From Acidobacteriota bacterium (GTDB lineage: Bacteria; Acidobacteriota; Terriglobia; Acidiferrales; UBA7541): a stretch of 48,768 nt of DNA. The notes beneath the pieces are model-generated. The model was given only the letters and a program-made list of their open reading frames with translations. It had not been told where the DNA came from and ran no database searches. Shown piece by piece: positions 25,325 to 34,320 of this stretch (within the stretch, counting starts at the first letter, position 1; each line of letters starts with the position of its first letter). Position numbers and translations under genes: made by a program. Location of the stretch: NCBI GenBank assembly GCA_003224085.1, contig QHYK01000112.1, positions 1 through 48,768 on the forward strand, in the 5' to 3' direction.

Positions 25325-26095
25325 GTGAACATCATCGTGTGCATCAAGCAGGTTCCCGCGAAGGACGCGCCGCTAGCCATCGCGGGAAACTGGATCAAGG
25401 AATCCGACATCGGCTTTGAAATGAACGAGCCGGACAGCTACGCGCTCGAAGAAGCATTGCGCCTGAAGGAAAAGCATGGCGGCGAAGTTGTCGCGCTCTC
25501 GATGGGCCCGGAACGCGTGAAGCAAACCATCAAAGAAGCGCTGGCTAAAGGCGCAGACCGCGGCATGCACATTGCCGACGACAAATTCGCGCAGCTCGAT
25601 CCGCTGGGTTCGGCGAAAGCTCTCGCCGCCGCCATTCAAAAGGAAAAGGCCGATCTCGTCCTCACCGGACTTCAGAGCGAGGACCACGGCTTCGGCCAGA
25701 CCGGCGTGCTTCTGGCAGCCCTGCTCGACCGTCCCCACGCCACCATCATCATGCAAATCGAAGTGCTGGACGGAAAGATGAAGCTCAAGCGCGAGCTTGA
25801 GGCCGGCTGGTTTCAATGGATGGAATGCCCGTTGCCCGCCGTGCTCACCATTCAATCCGGCATCAGCAAAGTTCGCTACGCCACCCTGAAGGGCATCATG
25901 GCCGCGAAGAAAAAAGAAATCGCCACGGTCTCCCGTGAATCGCTGGGCGTTTCCCATGATCCAACGCAGAAAATCGAAAAAATCTACGTGCCCACAAAGA
26001 CGAAGAAGACAGAGTTTTTAACCGGCGCGCCGAAAGAAGTGGCCACGAAATTGGTCGAGAAACTCAAGTTTGAGGCGCGGGTGATCTGGTCATGA
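25325..26095 (+). CDS. etfB: Electron transfer flavoprotein beta subunit
   Basis: From GTG 25325 the 256-residue product begins NIIVCIKQVPAKDAP and carries 'ALEEALRLKEKHGGEVVALSMGP', 'LVLTGLQSEDHGFGQTG' (AMP-binding) and the recognition-loop region 'ATLKGIMAAKKKEI' typical of EtfB. Together with EtfA it shuttles electrons from acyl-CoA dehydrogenases. It overlaps etfA by four bases (ATGA). AAGGAAG lies ahead of the GTG. Confidence 0.94.
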   Translation: MNIIVCIKQVPAKDAPLAIAGNWIKESDIGFEMNEPDSYALEEALRLKEKHGGEVVALSMGPERVKQTIKEALAKGADRGMHIADDKFAQLDPLGSAKALAAAIQKEKADLVLTGLQSEDHGFGQTGVLLAALLDRPHATIIMQIEVLDGKMKLKRELEAGWFQWMECPLPAVLTIQSGISKVRYATLKGIMAAKKKEIATVSRESLGVSHDPTQKIEKIYVPTKTKKTEFLTGAPKEVATKLVEKLKFEARVIWS

Positions 26096-27075
26096 GAATC
26101 CTCGTCATCACCGAGCAGCGCCAAGGCAAATGGAACAATGCAAGTTTCGAAACGCTCGCCGCCGCGCAACAAATCGCCAAAGACACTGCGAGCACGGTAA
26201 GCGCGCTGGTCATCGGCAAAGGCGTTTCTTTGTTTGCCGGCGAACTCGTCGTAAAAAACGTCGCCGAAGTTCTGCGCGTCGAACACGATCTTCTCGAAGT
26301 CTATACACCGGACGGGTACTGCATCGCTCTCAAACAGGCCATCGAATCCATCAAACCCGATCTCGTCTTATTTCCGCACACTTACCAGGTTCGCGACTTC
26401 GCGCCCAAGCTCGCTGCCATGCTCGGTAAAGGCATGATTGGCGACTGCATCGGCTATCGCCATGAAGGCGGCAAACTGGTCTTCGTGCGCCAGATGTTCC
26501 AGGGCAAGACCGCTGCCGACGTCACCTTCACCGGCTCCGCGCCGTGGTTCGCCTCGTTTCAGTCCGGGGCCTTTCGAGCGGACCTGCTTGCCGCGCATGC
26601 TTCCGGCAAAGCTCCTGTGAATGCCGTCAGCGTTACCTTAAGCGCAGCGCAAATTCGGACGAAGCCGCTGGAGCTTTTCAAGGAAGCCAAATCCGCGGTC
26701 GACCTCACCCAGGCGCCACTCATTGTTGCCATCGGCCGCGGCATCAAAGCTCCCGAAAACATTCCGCAAGCGGAAGCGCTTGCGAAAGCTCTTGGCGCGG
26801 AAATTGCCGCGTCGCGCCCCATTTGCGATGAAGGCTGGCTTCCCATGGAGCGCCAGATTGGCAGCTCCGGCCAAACCGTCGCGCCAAAACTCTATCTCGC
26901 GCTTGGCATCAGCGGGGCCATTCAGCATGTTGTGGGCATGAAGGGCGCGCGCACCATCGTCGCCATCAACAAAGATTCGAATGCGCCCATTTTCGAAATC
27001 GCCGATTACGGCGTCGTTGGCGATATTTTCGAAATCATGCCCGCCCTCACCGAAGCTTTGGAAAAAGCCAAGTAA
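26092..27075 (+). CDS. etfA: Electron transfer flavoprotein alpha subunit
   Basis: The 327-residue protein has the N-terminal Rossmann-like domain (MRILVITEQRQGKWNNAS) and the C-terminal FAD domain with 'VAIGRGIKAPENIP', 'RQIGSSGQTVAPKLYLALGISGAIQH' split and 'VVGMKGARTIVAINKDSNAPIF' split, the ETF-alpha signature. It forms the FAD-bearing heterodimer with EtfB. The ubiquinone oxidoreductase partner follows after a cupin gene. Confidence 0.95.
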   Translation: MRILVITEQRQGKWNNASFETLAAAQQIAKDTASTVSALVIGKGVSLFAGELVVKNVAEVLRVEHDLLEVYTPDGYCIALKQAIESIKPDLVLFPHTYQVRDFAPKLAAMLGKGMIGDCIGYRHEGGKLVFVRQMFQGKTAADVTFTGSAPWFASFQSGAFRADLLAAHASGKAPVNAVSVTLSAAQIRTKPLELFKEAKSAVDLTQAPLIVAIGRGIKAPENIPQAEALAKALGAEIAASRPICDEGWLPMERQIGSSGQTVAPKLYLALGISGAIQHVVGMKGARTIVAINKDSNAPIFEIADYGVVGDIFEIMPALTEALEKAK

Positions 27076-27200
27076 ACTCAAGTCCGCAGAACTCTTAACA
27101 GCTTTTCCTTCAATCCGGCAGTGCGCGAAGCGACAATTTGGCTCTGTTCTTGAAGACTGCTCGCATTCATCATCACGCACCGAAACGAAGGAGAATCCTA

Positions 27201-27578
27201 ATGGCCAATGTGGAAAGCTTCCCGTACGAAACGCGCCTCAACCTCCTTTGCCAGCCTCTGGAAGTGATCGACGAACGAGCGCTCGCCGATGCTTGCACCT
27301 ACAAGTGGTACAACCAAACGCTCTGTCAGGTGAACGGCTCCGTCGTTCGCCTTGGCGTTGTGCAGGGCGAATATCACTGGCACAAACATGCTGACGATGA
27401 CGAATTTTTCTACGTTGTCGAAGGCAAGCTGCTGATCGATCTTGAAAGCCGTACGATGGAACTAGGTCCTCGGCAGGGCGCCGTTGTTCCCAAAGGCGTG
27501 CTGCATCGCACGCGCGCTCCGCAACGCACTGTGATGCTCATGGTCGAGAACGCCGGCATCATCCCCACCGGGGACTGA
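27201..27578 (+). CDS. Single-domain cupin protein
   Basis: From ATG 27201 (AAGGAG upstream) the product has 125 residues. Cupin motif 1 is EYHWHKHADDDEFFYVVEG (metal ligands in HxH...E) and motif 2 is PKGVLHRTRA with the third histidine. The fold can hold a metal for dioxygenase, isomerase or simple binding activity; this size resembles 'mannose-6-phosphate isomerase-like' small cupins, without a known reaction. It sits between etfA and the ETF-ubiquinone oxidoreductase on the same strand, an unusual insertion whose link with fatty-acid oxidation is not known. Confidence 0.85.
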   Translation: MANVESFPYETRLNLLCQPLEVIDERALADACTYKWYNQTLCQVNGSVVRLGVVQGEYHWHKHADDDEFFYVVEGKLLIDLESRTMELGPRQGAVVPKGVLHRTRAPQRTVMLMVENAGIIPTGD

Positions 27579-27642
27579 AAACGGCGTGTCATCCGACAAT
27601 ACATAGAGCAGTAGCGGATTTCCACTCTGGTAAAATGTTGCG

Positions 27643-29301
27643 GTGACAGTTCAACGCGAACAACTCGAAGCTGATGTCCTCATTGTAGGGGCCGGCCCTG
27701 CCGGCCTTTCCTGCGCTCTGCATCTCGCCAGTCTCATCAGCAAGCACAACGGCTCCGGCGCAAAGCCCGAACTTTCCGCCGAAAACATCTACGTCCTCGA
27801 AAAGGGCCGGGAAATCGGCGCGCACCAGCTTTCCGGCGCCATCATGAACCCGAAAGCCCTTGCGGAACTCGTTCCGGACTTCCAAAAATCTGCGCCCCTC
27901 GATACTCCAGTAACTGATTCTGCCGCTCTCCTGTTTACAAGAAATTCGTCCTTCCGTTTCCCCATCACTCCGCCGCCGTTTCAGAACAAAGGAAACTACG
28001 TCATCTCTCTCGGCGGAATCACGAAATGGCTCGGCGGACTTGTGGAAGCTGCGGGCGTCAACGTCTTCACGGAATTTGGCGGGGCCGAACTCATTTATCA
28101 AGGCGATGGAATCGCCGGCGTCATTACCGAAGACAAAGGCCTCGACAAAAACGGCAAGCCCAAGGACAATTTCACACCAGGCTACGAACTTCGCGCCAAA
28201 GTGACCGTCCTCGCCGAAGGCACGCGCGGCTCGCTTACCAAAAAACTCGTCGCCACCAAAAAGCTCGACAACATCAATCCGCAAAGCTACGGCATTGGCA
28301 TCAAGGAACTCTGGGACGTTCAGCCCGGCCGCATTGAGCCCGGCCACGTCGCGCACACGCTTGGCTGGCCCTTTCCTACCAGCATGTACGGCGGGGGCTG
28401 GATTTACGGTCTTTCGAACAATCGCGTCTCCATAGGCCTCGTTATCGCTCTTGAATATGCCGACCCGCTGTTCGATCCACACGCCGCCTTTCAAACCTGG
28501 AAAACGCATCCGTTTCTGAAAAAACTTCTCGAAGGCGGCAAGCTTGTTCGCTACGGTGCGAAGTCGCTGCCTTACGGCGGCTGGTACGCTATGCCGCGCA
28601 CTTATGTAGACGGTGGCCTCATTATCGGCGATTCCGGCAGCTTTCTTGACTCGCAGCGGCTCAAGGGCATTCATCTGGCGATGAAAAGCGGCATGCTCGC
28701 CGCCGAAACGATTTTCGAAGCGCTGCAATCCGGCGACAGCTCCTCGAAAACGTTGGGCGCTTTTCCGAAAAAAGTCGAGCAAAGCTACATCAAGAAAGAA
28801 CTTTGGCAGGTTCGCAATTTCCACCAATCCTTTTCACGCGGGATGCTTCGCGGATTTTTTCACACCGCGTTTCAGCAAATTACCGGCGGCCGCGGCCTTA
28901 TCAATCCCCTGCGCGCGCACCCCGGCCATGAAGCCTACAAAAAAATCAACGGCCGCTCCGCGCCCCAGCGCTTCACGGGCGATGGCAAACTCACCTTCGA
29001 TCGCCTCACCGACGTCTACCATTCGGGAACGCGCCACGAAGAGGATCAGCCTTGTCATCTTCATGTTGCCGACACCAACATCTGTTCGACGAATTGCGTC
29101 GTCGAATACGGCAATCCCTGCCAGTATTTTTGTCCTGCGGCCGTCTATGAAATAGTGAAGGAAACCGGCGGCGCGCCGAAGCTGAAAATCAACGCTTCGA
29201 ATTGCGTGCACTGCAAAACCTGCGACATCGCCGACCCTTACCAGATTATTGACTGGGTGGTTCCCGAAGGCGGGGGCGGCCCCAACTACGAAGGCATGTG
29301 A
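27643..29301 (+). CDS. Electron transfer flavoprotein-ubiquinone oxidoreductase
   Basis: From GTG 27643 the 552-residue protein has the FAD motif VGAGPAGLSCAL (15-26), the 'EKGREIGAHQLSGAIM' stretch typical of ETF-QO, the ubiquinone/membrane-binding region with 'SMYGGGWIYGL' and 'SGMLAAETIFEAL', and a C-terminal ferredoxin-like segment with [4Fe-4S] cysteines (NICSTNCVVEYGNPCQYFC and NCVHCKTCDIADPYQI). It passes electrons from reduced ETF to the quinone pool at the inner membrane. With etfBA upstream a complete acyl-CoA electron route is encoded here. Full length. Confidence 0.95.
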   Translation: MTVQREQLEADVLIVGAGPAGLSCALHLASLISKHNGSGAKPELSAENIYVLEKGREIGAHQLSGAIMNPKALAELVPDFQKSAPLDTPVTDSAALLFTRNSSFRFPITPPPFQNKGNYVISLGGITKWLGGLVEAAGVNVFTEFGGAELIYQGDGIAGVITEDKGLDKNGKPKDNFTPGYELRAKVTVLAEGTRGSLTKKLVATKKLDNINPQSYGIGIKELWDVQPGRIEPGHVAHTLGWPFPTSMYGGGWIYGLSNNRVSIGLVIALEYADPLFDPHAAFQTWKTHPFLKKLLEGGKLVRYGAKSLPYGGWYAMPRTYVDGGLIIGDSGSFLDSQRLKGIHLAMKSGMLAAETIFEALQSGDSSSKTLGAFPKKVEQSYIKKELWQVRNFHQSFSRGMLRGFFHTAFQQITGGRGLINPLRAHPGHEAYKKINGRSAPQRFTGDGKLTFDRLTDVYHSGTRHEEDQPCHLHVADTNICSTNCVVEYGNPCQYFCPAAVYEIVKETGGAPKLKINASNCVHCKTCDIADPYQIIDWVVPEGGGGPNYEGM

Positions 29302-29349
29302 CGATTCGACGGAGAATGGTCATGCATCCAAGAATGATTTCAGGGATTC

Positions 29350-30387
29350 TTACGACCCGCGCGTCCAAAGTTTGCGGACGAAATGCACCATGCGATCCAT
29401 CACAGAATCTTTGGCCTGCGCGGCGGGTTTCGGCGGACTGCCAGCGGGGCGCGGCGATGTCGGCGCCGGCGCGGCCGCCGGGGGAGAGGAAAGCGGCAAC
29501 TCTCCTTCCACACGCCCTTGGAAAATGAGCGTGGGCCGCACGCGAACGCGCCGAACGACCGTGATCTTACTCATATCCACTTCCGGTTGGACTTCGGCGT
29601 TTGCGTTGTAGATTAGCGGCGGCACATTGAATTGATAGATCGGTCCGTCCTTGGGAGCCGGTTTTTCGAGCGGCAGAGCCGCAATAGTCGTACCGGACCC
29701 CAAAGGTCTCGCCTGGGCTTCTTCGGAAGGCGGTGGCGGCGCGCTCAACTCCAATCGTGGAGGAGGAAGGTATTTCGTGAGCTGAGGATCGCACGTGCAC
29801 CGGTCGCCGCCTCCGCGCAAACCGTCCAATTGACCGTTGAGCAGCAGTACGTCGCTCGATTGCGGGACGACGATGTTCTGGCTCGTCAGCTGCTGCTCCA
29901 GCCGAACTGCCCCGCGGTACGCGCGGACGCACATCGCGCCGGTGGAGTCAAAACCAACCAGCGTATCCTGCGGCCCGTCGCCAATCGCAATGGGTTGAAT
30001 CTGAAGAAGCGGCGTGTAGATGGTCACTGCGGGTCCGTGCTCGATGGACAGGTGGATCGTACCGGTATCCAGAGCAAAAGTGAGCAAGTTGCCGGACTTG
30101 AGAACAGAAAAGTGTGCGGGACCACAAATGCTGATGGTGCCGCCTTCGGTTAAATCCAGGCGAGCAGTCCCGGATTTGACCAGCACGTCGCTGCCGCTGC
30201 GCAGAACGGTTCTCGGAAAGCCACGAACGACTTCCATGCGCAGGGGGCCGGTAACGGCGACGGCCGCGCCATCAATAGTTCCAACCGAGTCGGTGACCGG
30301 CTCATCGGAGCGAACGGTCCTTGTTGTGAGAACGGCGGTAGCAGCTAAAACCGTCACGCTCGTCAGCAGCCAAGCGGCGCGCCGCAT
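29350..30387 (-). CDS. Exported FecR-like protein with proline-rich C-terminus
   Basis: ATG 30387 gives 345 residues starting with a good signal sequence (MRRAAWLLTSVTVLAATAVL); the frame extends to GTG 30453, which would place 22 polar residues before it. The centre (about 45-190) is a FecR-like beta repeat domain ('VRGFPRTVLRSGSDVLVKSGTARLDLTEGGTISICG...FALDTGTIHLSI' pattern). The rest is Pro/Ala-rich (PPPPSEEAQARP and PPAAAPAPTSPRPAGSPPKPA) and ends in a basic helix. It is periplasmic or surface-anchored, role unknown. It is convergent with the ETF-QO gene 49 bp away and divergent from the acyltransferase. Confidence 0.65.
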   Translation of the reverse strand: MRRAAWLLTSVTVLAATAVLTTRTVRSDEPVTDSVGTIDGAAVAVTGPLRMEVVRGFPRTVLRSGSDVLVKSGTARLDLTEGGTISICGPAHFSVLKSGNLLTFALDTGTIHLSIEHGPAVTIYTPLLQIQPIAIGDGPQDTLVGFDSTGAMCVRAYRGAVRLEQQLTSQNIVVPQSSDVLLLNGQLDGLRGGGDRCTCDPQLTKYLPPPRLELSAPPPPSEEAQARPLGSGTTIAALPLEKPAPKDGPIYQFNVPPLIYNANAEVQPEVDMSKITVVRRVRVRPTLIFQGRVEGELPLSSPPAAAPAPTSPRPAGSPPKPAAQAKDSVMDRMVHFVRKLWTRGS

Positions 30388-30454
30388 CACTCTCAGAGGG
30401 ATGGATGGAAGCTGCACGTAGCCGAACTCCCGAAACAATGGCCGGGCTCTCACC

Positions 30455-30463
30455 TATACTATA
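30455..30463. promoter_or_regulatory. Possible divergent promoter core with overlapping -10 boxes
   Basis: TATACT (30455-30460) reads rightward toward the acyltransferase, and TATAGT (30463-30458 on the minus strand) reads leftward toward the FecR-like gene. Both are five of six matches to a -10 box; neither has a good -35 at 17 bases. The overlap would make the two transcripts mutually exclusive. Confidence 0.3.
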
Positions 30464-30520
30464 CTTCGGCGAGATTGCCGCTGCATCAGCTATGACGACG
30501 AATCGCGGCGCAAAAAGTTC

Positions 30521-31312
30521 ATGCCTCGACGCAATACCATTCTAAAGCCCGTGAATCAGCCCGCAGCGGAAGCGGTGAGCGTGCATTACGACACGCGGCT
30601 CTCGCCATTGCCGTGGACCCGGCGCATCCAGATTCCTTTCATTGCCGCTGCGGTTTACAGCATTATTCGAACGCTGGGACCGACGCTGCGCTACGAAGTG
30701 CTTGGCTGGCATCGCGCGGAGAGAGTTCACGCTTCGGGCAAGCGCATCATTTGGGCGTTCTGGCACCGCATAATTCTTCCGATTGTCTGGTGGCACCGCC
30801 ATCACGGCGTGGTCGTGATGAACACCACGGCATTTGACGGGCAGTGGACCCGCAAAGTCATAGAGTGGCTGGGGTTCGGCACGGCGCAGGGAAGTTCCTC
30901 GCGCGGCGGATTGCGCGGCCTCGCCGTGATGGCCAAGCGCCTCGAAGAAGGATTGGATTGCGCGTTTACGATTGATGGGCCGCGAGGGCCTCGTTATGTC
31001 GCAAAGCCGGGGCCGGTGATGCTGGCACGAAAGAGCGGCTGCCCGATTATAGTGTTCCACATCGGCGTGGACCGCGGAAAAACCCTCAGGAAGACCTGGG
31101 ATCATTTTCTCTTGCCAATGCCCTTCGCGCGCGCCGTGATCTTGTTTGCTCCGCCGATTTATGTGCCTGCCGAAGCCAATGCGGAAGTGATGGAAGCCAA
31201 GCATGCGGAAATGCAGCGTGAACTCGAGCGCGTCCGGGACATTGCCGAAGGCTGGTTTCTCTTGAGCCAGGACGCCCGCGAAAAACGCCGCGCCGAATTC
31301 AGCGAGAAATGA
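30521..31312 (+). CDS. DUF374 lysophospholipid-acyltransferase-like protein
   Basis: The 263-residue protein has an N-terminal hydrophobic segment (IPFIAAAVYSIIRTLG, about 38-53) and the DUF374 LPLAT pattern: 'IIWAFWHRIILPIVWW' (the H(x)nD-like motif is degenerate), 'SSSRGGLRGLAVMAKRLEEG', and TIDGPRGPRYVAKPGPVMLARKSG split at 144-165, where DGPRGP corresponds to the acyltransferase EGTRS block. The family includes KDO/lipid A-type acyltransferases on the inner leaflet. A role in outer-membrane lipid modification is likely. It stands alone between divergent and convergent neighbours. Confidence 0.82.
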   Translation: MPRRNTILKPVNQPAAEAVSVHYDTRLSPLPWTRRIQIPFIAAAVYSIIRTLGPTLRYEVLGWHRAERVHASGKRIIWAFWHRIILPIVWWHRHHGVVVMNTTAFDGQWTRKVIEWLGFGTAQGSSSRGGLRGLAVMAKRLEEGLDCAFTIDGPRGPRYVAKPGPVMLARKSGCPIIVFHIGVDRGKTLRKTWDHFLLPMPFARAVILFAPPIYVPAEANAEVMEAKHAEMQRELERVRDIAEGWFLLSQDAREKRRAEFSEK

Positions 31313-31425
31313 AAATAGAAAATGGAGTCTTCAGCCGGCTCCCTCAAAGAGAAGCTAGCGGCTCAGAATCTCAGGCTCAAGTTTCTCCCACGCCACGAAT
31401 ATCGATTTTCCATTTTCGAGTTCCC

Positions 31426-32589
31426 TCAGTTGCCGTCGCGCTCGCCGAGCTTTACCGGGATATCCATTTTCTTTCCGCCGCGATACAAAGTTACGTTGAC
31501 GGTATCGCCGGGACGGTGGTGATTCAGAATCGAATTAATGTCGAACTGGTTGGCCACTTTCTGGCCGTCAAGCGCTACAATTACGTCGCCGCCGATATAG
31601 AGCCGCCGCATGCCCGCTAGGACCGTGCGATCGCCGCCGCGGATTCCCGCCGCAGCGGCGGGCCCGTCTTTCGTCACAATCTCGACCAGCAAACCTTCCT
31701 GAACTGGCAAATCCAGGGCTTCCGCAAGTCCCGCCTCGAGCGCATACGTTTGCACGCCCAGGAACGCGCGATGCACGCGGCCGGAAGTGATGAGGTCGTT
31801 GGCGATGTTCTTCGCCGTGTTAATGGGAATAGCGAAGCCGATGCCCGCGGTGGTTCCCGTCGGCGTGTAAATCGCGGTATTGATGCCAATCACCTCTCCG
31901 CGCGTATCAATCAGCGGACCGCCCGAATTGCCCCGATTGATGGCCGCGTCGGTCTGAATGGCTTCTTCAATGGCCGTTGTCTGGCTCGTCTGCACCGTGC
32001 GGCCAAGGGCGCTCACCACGCCCGTGGTAAGCGTGGACTGAAATCCAAACGGATTGCCAATGGCGAGAACTTTTTGTCCCACCTGAATCGCGCGCGAATC
32101 GCCAAGCTTTAAAACCGTGAGCTGCTTTCCCTTAGGCTCGATTTTTACTAACGCGACGTCGTTGCGCTGGTCCGCGCCAATGTATTTCGCGGGATAACGG
32201 GATTGGTCGCCAAGGACAACTTCGATGGACTGCGCGCCTTCAACGACGTGGTAATTGGTAAGGATGTAGCCGCGAGGATCGATGATGAAACCGGAGCCGG
32301 CGCCCTCGACAGGAACGGGGTCCATGAAGAAATCGTATTCGGTCGCCTTGGTAAGGATGTTGGCCACAGCCGGTGACGCCTGGCGGTAAATCCGCACATT
32401 GATGACTTCGTCTTCGGTCAATCCTGCGTCGCGCTCGGAGGCGTTGAAGATAGCGCCGCCGCGTGGCACGGCCTCGACGCTAGTGGGTTGCCGCGGACCG
32501 AAGCGGGCACCGGCCCAGAAAGCTCCGAGAATCAGCACCAGCGCGGCAAGCAGGACGCGCGCGCGATTCGATGTATTGACTAAACTCAT
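31426..32589 (-). CDS. Membrane-anchored HtrA/DegS-type serine protease with one PDZ domain
   Basis: The 387-residue protein has an N-terminal membrane anchor (about 11-28), a trypsin-like domain with triad His114 (TNYHVVEG), Asp144 (NDVALVKI) and Ser222 (GNSGGPL), and a single PDZ domain at about 280-380 (YIGGDVIVALDGQKV). This is the DegS/HhoB layout: periplasmic, tethered quality-control or signal protease that senses misfolded proteins through PDZ. No rseA/sigE pair is nearby. It has its own promoter region upstream of 32589 and ends 113 bp from the acyltransferase stop on the opposite strand. Confidence 0.92.
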   Translation of the reverse strand: MSLVNTSNRARVLLAALVLILGAFWAGARFGPRQPTSVEAVPRGGAIFNASERDAGLTEDEVINVRIYRQASPAVANILTKATEYDFFMDPVPVEGAGSGFIIDPRGYILTNYHVVEGAQSIEVVLGDQSRYPAKYIGADQRNDVALVKIEPKGKQLTVLKLGDSRAIQVGQKVLAIGNPFGFQSTLTTGVVSALGRTVQTSQTTAIEEAIQTDAAINRGNSGGPLIDTRGEVIGINTAIYTPTGTTAGIGFAIPINTAKNIANDLITSGRVHRAFLGVQTYALEAGLAEALDLPVQEGLLVEIVTKDGPAAAAGIRGGDRTVLAGMRRLYIGGDVIVALDGQKVANQFDINSILNHHRPGDTVNVTLYRGGKKMDIPVKLGERDGN

Positions 32590-32649
32590 AGGCTTTTATC
32601 CCTTCTGTTCCACTCGATGTCCCTAGTATAGGCAAATTGCGAAAACTGG

Positions 32650-33258
32650 TCACCGCGCGGCTTTGTTGCGAAAGAGTTTGGCTGCCAGCGCTGCGACCTG
32701 TTGGCGCGTTTGCTCAAGCGCGCCGGAACAGTCTATCTTTTCGGTGGCGAGACGCAGTTTTTCTTCCACTGGCATTTGCGCGGCGATGCGGCGGCGCGCT
32801 TCGTCCTCACTGAGTCCGCGCGCGGTGAGGCGCTCGAGCTGCTGCTCAGGAGTGCACCACGCAACGACCAGTCCGTCGAGATGCTTGCGAATGCCGGACT
32901 CGATCAGCAGTGCTGCCTCCACGAATGCGGCGTCGCACGTGCCATTGCGCCCCCATTCATCGAACTGGCGGAAGACTTCTTTCGCGACGCGCGGATGGAC
33001 GATGGCATTGAGGCGATCGAGCTTGGCGCGATCGGCAAAAACCAGCGCGCCGAGTCTGGCGCGATCCACCCGGCCCTGACCGTCGGTGATCGCCGGCCCG
33101 AATTCGCGAACAACCTCTTCGCAAGCGGGCTGGCCCGGTTCGATGAGCTTGTGCGCGAGTGAGTCGGCGTCCAGAACCGAAAAGCCCAGTTCGCGGAGCA
33201 TGGCCGCAACGGCGCTCTTGCCGCTGGCGATGCCGCCGGTCAATCCGAGTCGGAGCAT
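32650..33258 (-). CDS. coaE: Dephospho-CoA kinase
   Basis: The 202-residue protein has the P-loop GGIASGKS (8-15), DADSLAHKLIEPG (30-42), the LID-type 'ARGLSEDEARRRIAAQMP' and the final helix. It phosphorylates the 3'-OH of dephospho-CoA as the last CoA step. It starts seven bases after the folD stop, so the two are cotranscribed; HtrA follows 60 bp later and may belong to the same transcript. Confidence 0.94.
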   Translation of the reverse strand: MLRLGLTGGIASGKSAVAAMLRELGFSVLDADSLAHKLIEPGQPACEEVVREFGPAITDGQGRVDRARLGALVFADRAKLDRLNAIVHPRVAKEVFRQFDEWGRNGTCDAAFVEAALLIESGIRKHLDGLVVAWCTPEQQLERLTARGLSEDEARRRIAAQMPVEEKLRLATEKIDCSGALEQTRQQVAALAAKLFRNKAAR

Positions 33259-33265
33259 TTGTGGC

Positions 33266-34222
33266 TCACCGGGCCGTGGCGGTTGATTGTGTCGGGGAAA
33301 TCCTAAGGGAAGCGCGGCGAAGACGCGCGGCCTTGACGGTGTTGCTCATCAACATGGTGATGGTCATGGGGCCGACGCCGCCGGGGACAGGAGTCAGCGC
33401 ACCGGCGGTGTTGACGGCGTCGGGATGAACGTCGCCGACAAGGACGGAGCCTTTGGCGCGGAATTTTTCGAGGCGGGCAGGGAAGTTGTGAAGGAGGCGT
33501 TCGGCCTCGGCGGCATCCTTGATGGTGTTGGTCCCGACGTCAATGACGGCGGCGCCGGGCTTGATCCAATCCGATTGTAGGAAGCCCGCTTTGCCCATGG
33601 CGGCGACAACGATGTCGGCGCGGCGGACGATTTCGGGAAGATCGCGCGTTTTGGAGTGGCAGATAGTAACGGTGGCGTTCGCGTGCATGAGCAGGAGGGC
33701 CATGGGCTTACCAACAATGTCGCTGCGGCCGAGCACCACGGCGTTCGCGCCCTCAATGAGTATGCCGCTGCGGCGAAGAATTTCCAGGCAACCCGCGGGA
33801 GTACAGGCAACCAGGCCGGGACGCCCGCTCGCGAGGCGGCCGAGATTAACGGGATGGAAACCGTCCACGTCCTTGGCGGGATCGACGGCTTCGAGGATGC
33901 GCTTGGTGTCCACCTGCGGAGGAAGAGGAAGTTGGACAAGAATGCCGTCCACATTGTTATCGCGATTCAAATCCTCAACAACGGCGAGAAGTTCCAGCGT
34001 GGTAACCGTCGCCGGAGGCGTGAGAAGGGCGCTCGCGAGGTCCACCTGTTCGCAGGCGGCGATCTTGCTCTTCACGTAGAGCTGAGAGGCTGGATTTTCG
34101 CCCACAAGCACGGCGGCAAGACCTGGGCGGATGCCCGCGGCAGTAAGCAGGCGAACTTCGTCCTTCAATTCGGCGAGGATTTCATCGCGGATTTTCTGGC
34201 CGTCGAGAATGCGTGCGGTCAT
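33266..34222 (-). CDS. folD: Bifunctional methylenetetrahydrofolate dehydrogenase/cyclohydrolase FolD
   Basis: From ATG 34222 the 318-residue protein has the FolD blocks: 'GLAAVLVGENPASQLYVKSK' with the catalytic lysine (YVxxK, at about 51-55), 'GILVQLPLPPQVD', 'DVDGFHPVNLGRL', 'TPAGCLEILRR', the NADP loop 'VVLGRSDIVGKPMALLL', and 'TPVPGGVGPMTITMLM'. It interconverts one-carbon folates. The frame is open 81 bases further upstream but those codons have no family counterpart. The C-terminal tail is about 15 residues longer than in E. coli FolD. Confidence 0.95.
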   Translation of the reverse strand: MTARILDGQKIRDEILAELKDEVRLLTAAGIRPGLAAVLVGENPASQLYVKSKIAACEQVDLASALLTPPATVTTLELLAVVEDLNRDNNVDGILVQLPLPPQVDTKRILEAVDPAKDVDGFHPVNLGRLASGRPGLVACTPAGCLEILRRSGILIEGANAVVLGRSDIVGKPMALLLMHANATVTICHSKTRDLPEIVRRADIVVAAMGKAGFLQSDWIKPGAAVIDVGTNTIKDAAEAERLLHNFPARLEKFRAKGSVLVGDVHPDAVNTAGALTPVPGGVGPMTITMLMSNTVKAARLRRASLRISPTQSTATAR

Positions 34223-34293
34223 GCGGCGCTCGCTTTCGTGCAGCGAAAGAGCATCATAGCACACACTAAAAACGTGGCTCGTGTCTTGCCCAA

Positions 34294-34316
34294 CGGGGGG
34301 CAACGGGGGGGCGGCG
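34294..34316 (+). repeat. Tandem CAACGGGGGG units, G-tract
   Basis: Two adjacent CAACGGGGGG(G) units (G runs 34294-34299 and 34304-34310) are followed by CGGCGG. On the minus strand this is the region ahead of folD, as a C-rich leader. It has potential to form a G-quadruplex on the plus strand, though only two runs are longer than two G. Confidence 0.4.
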
Positions 34317-34320
34317 GCTT

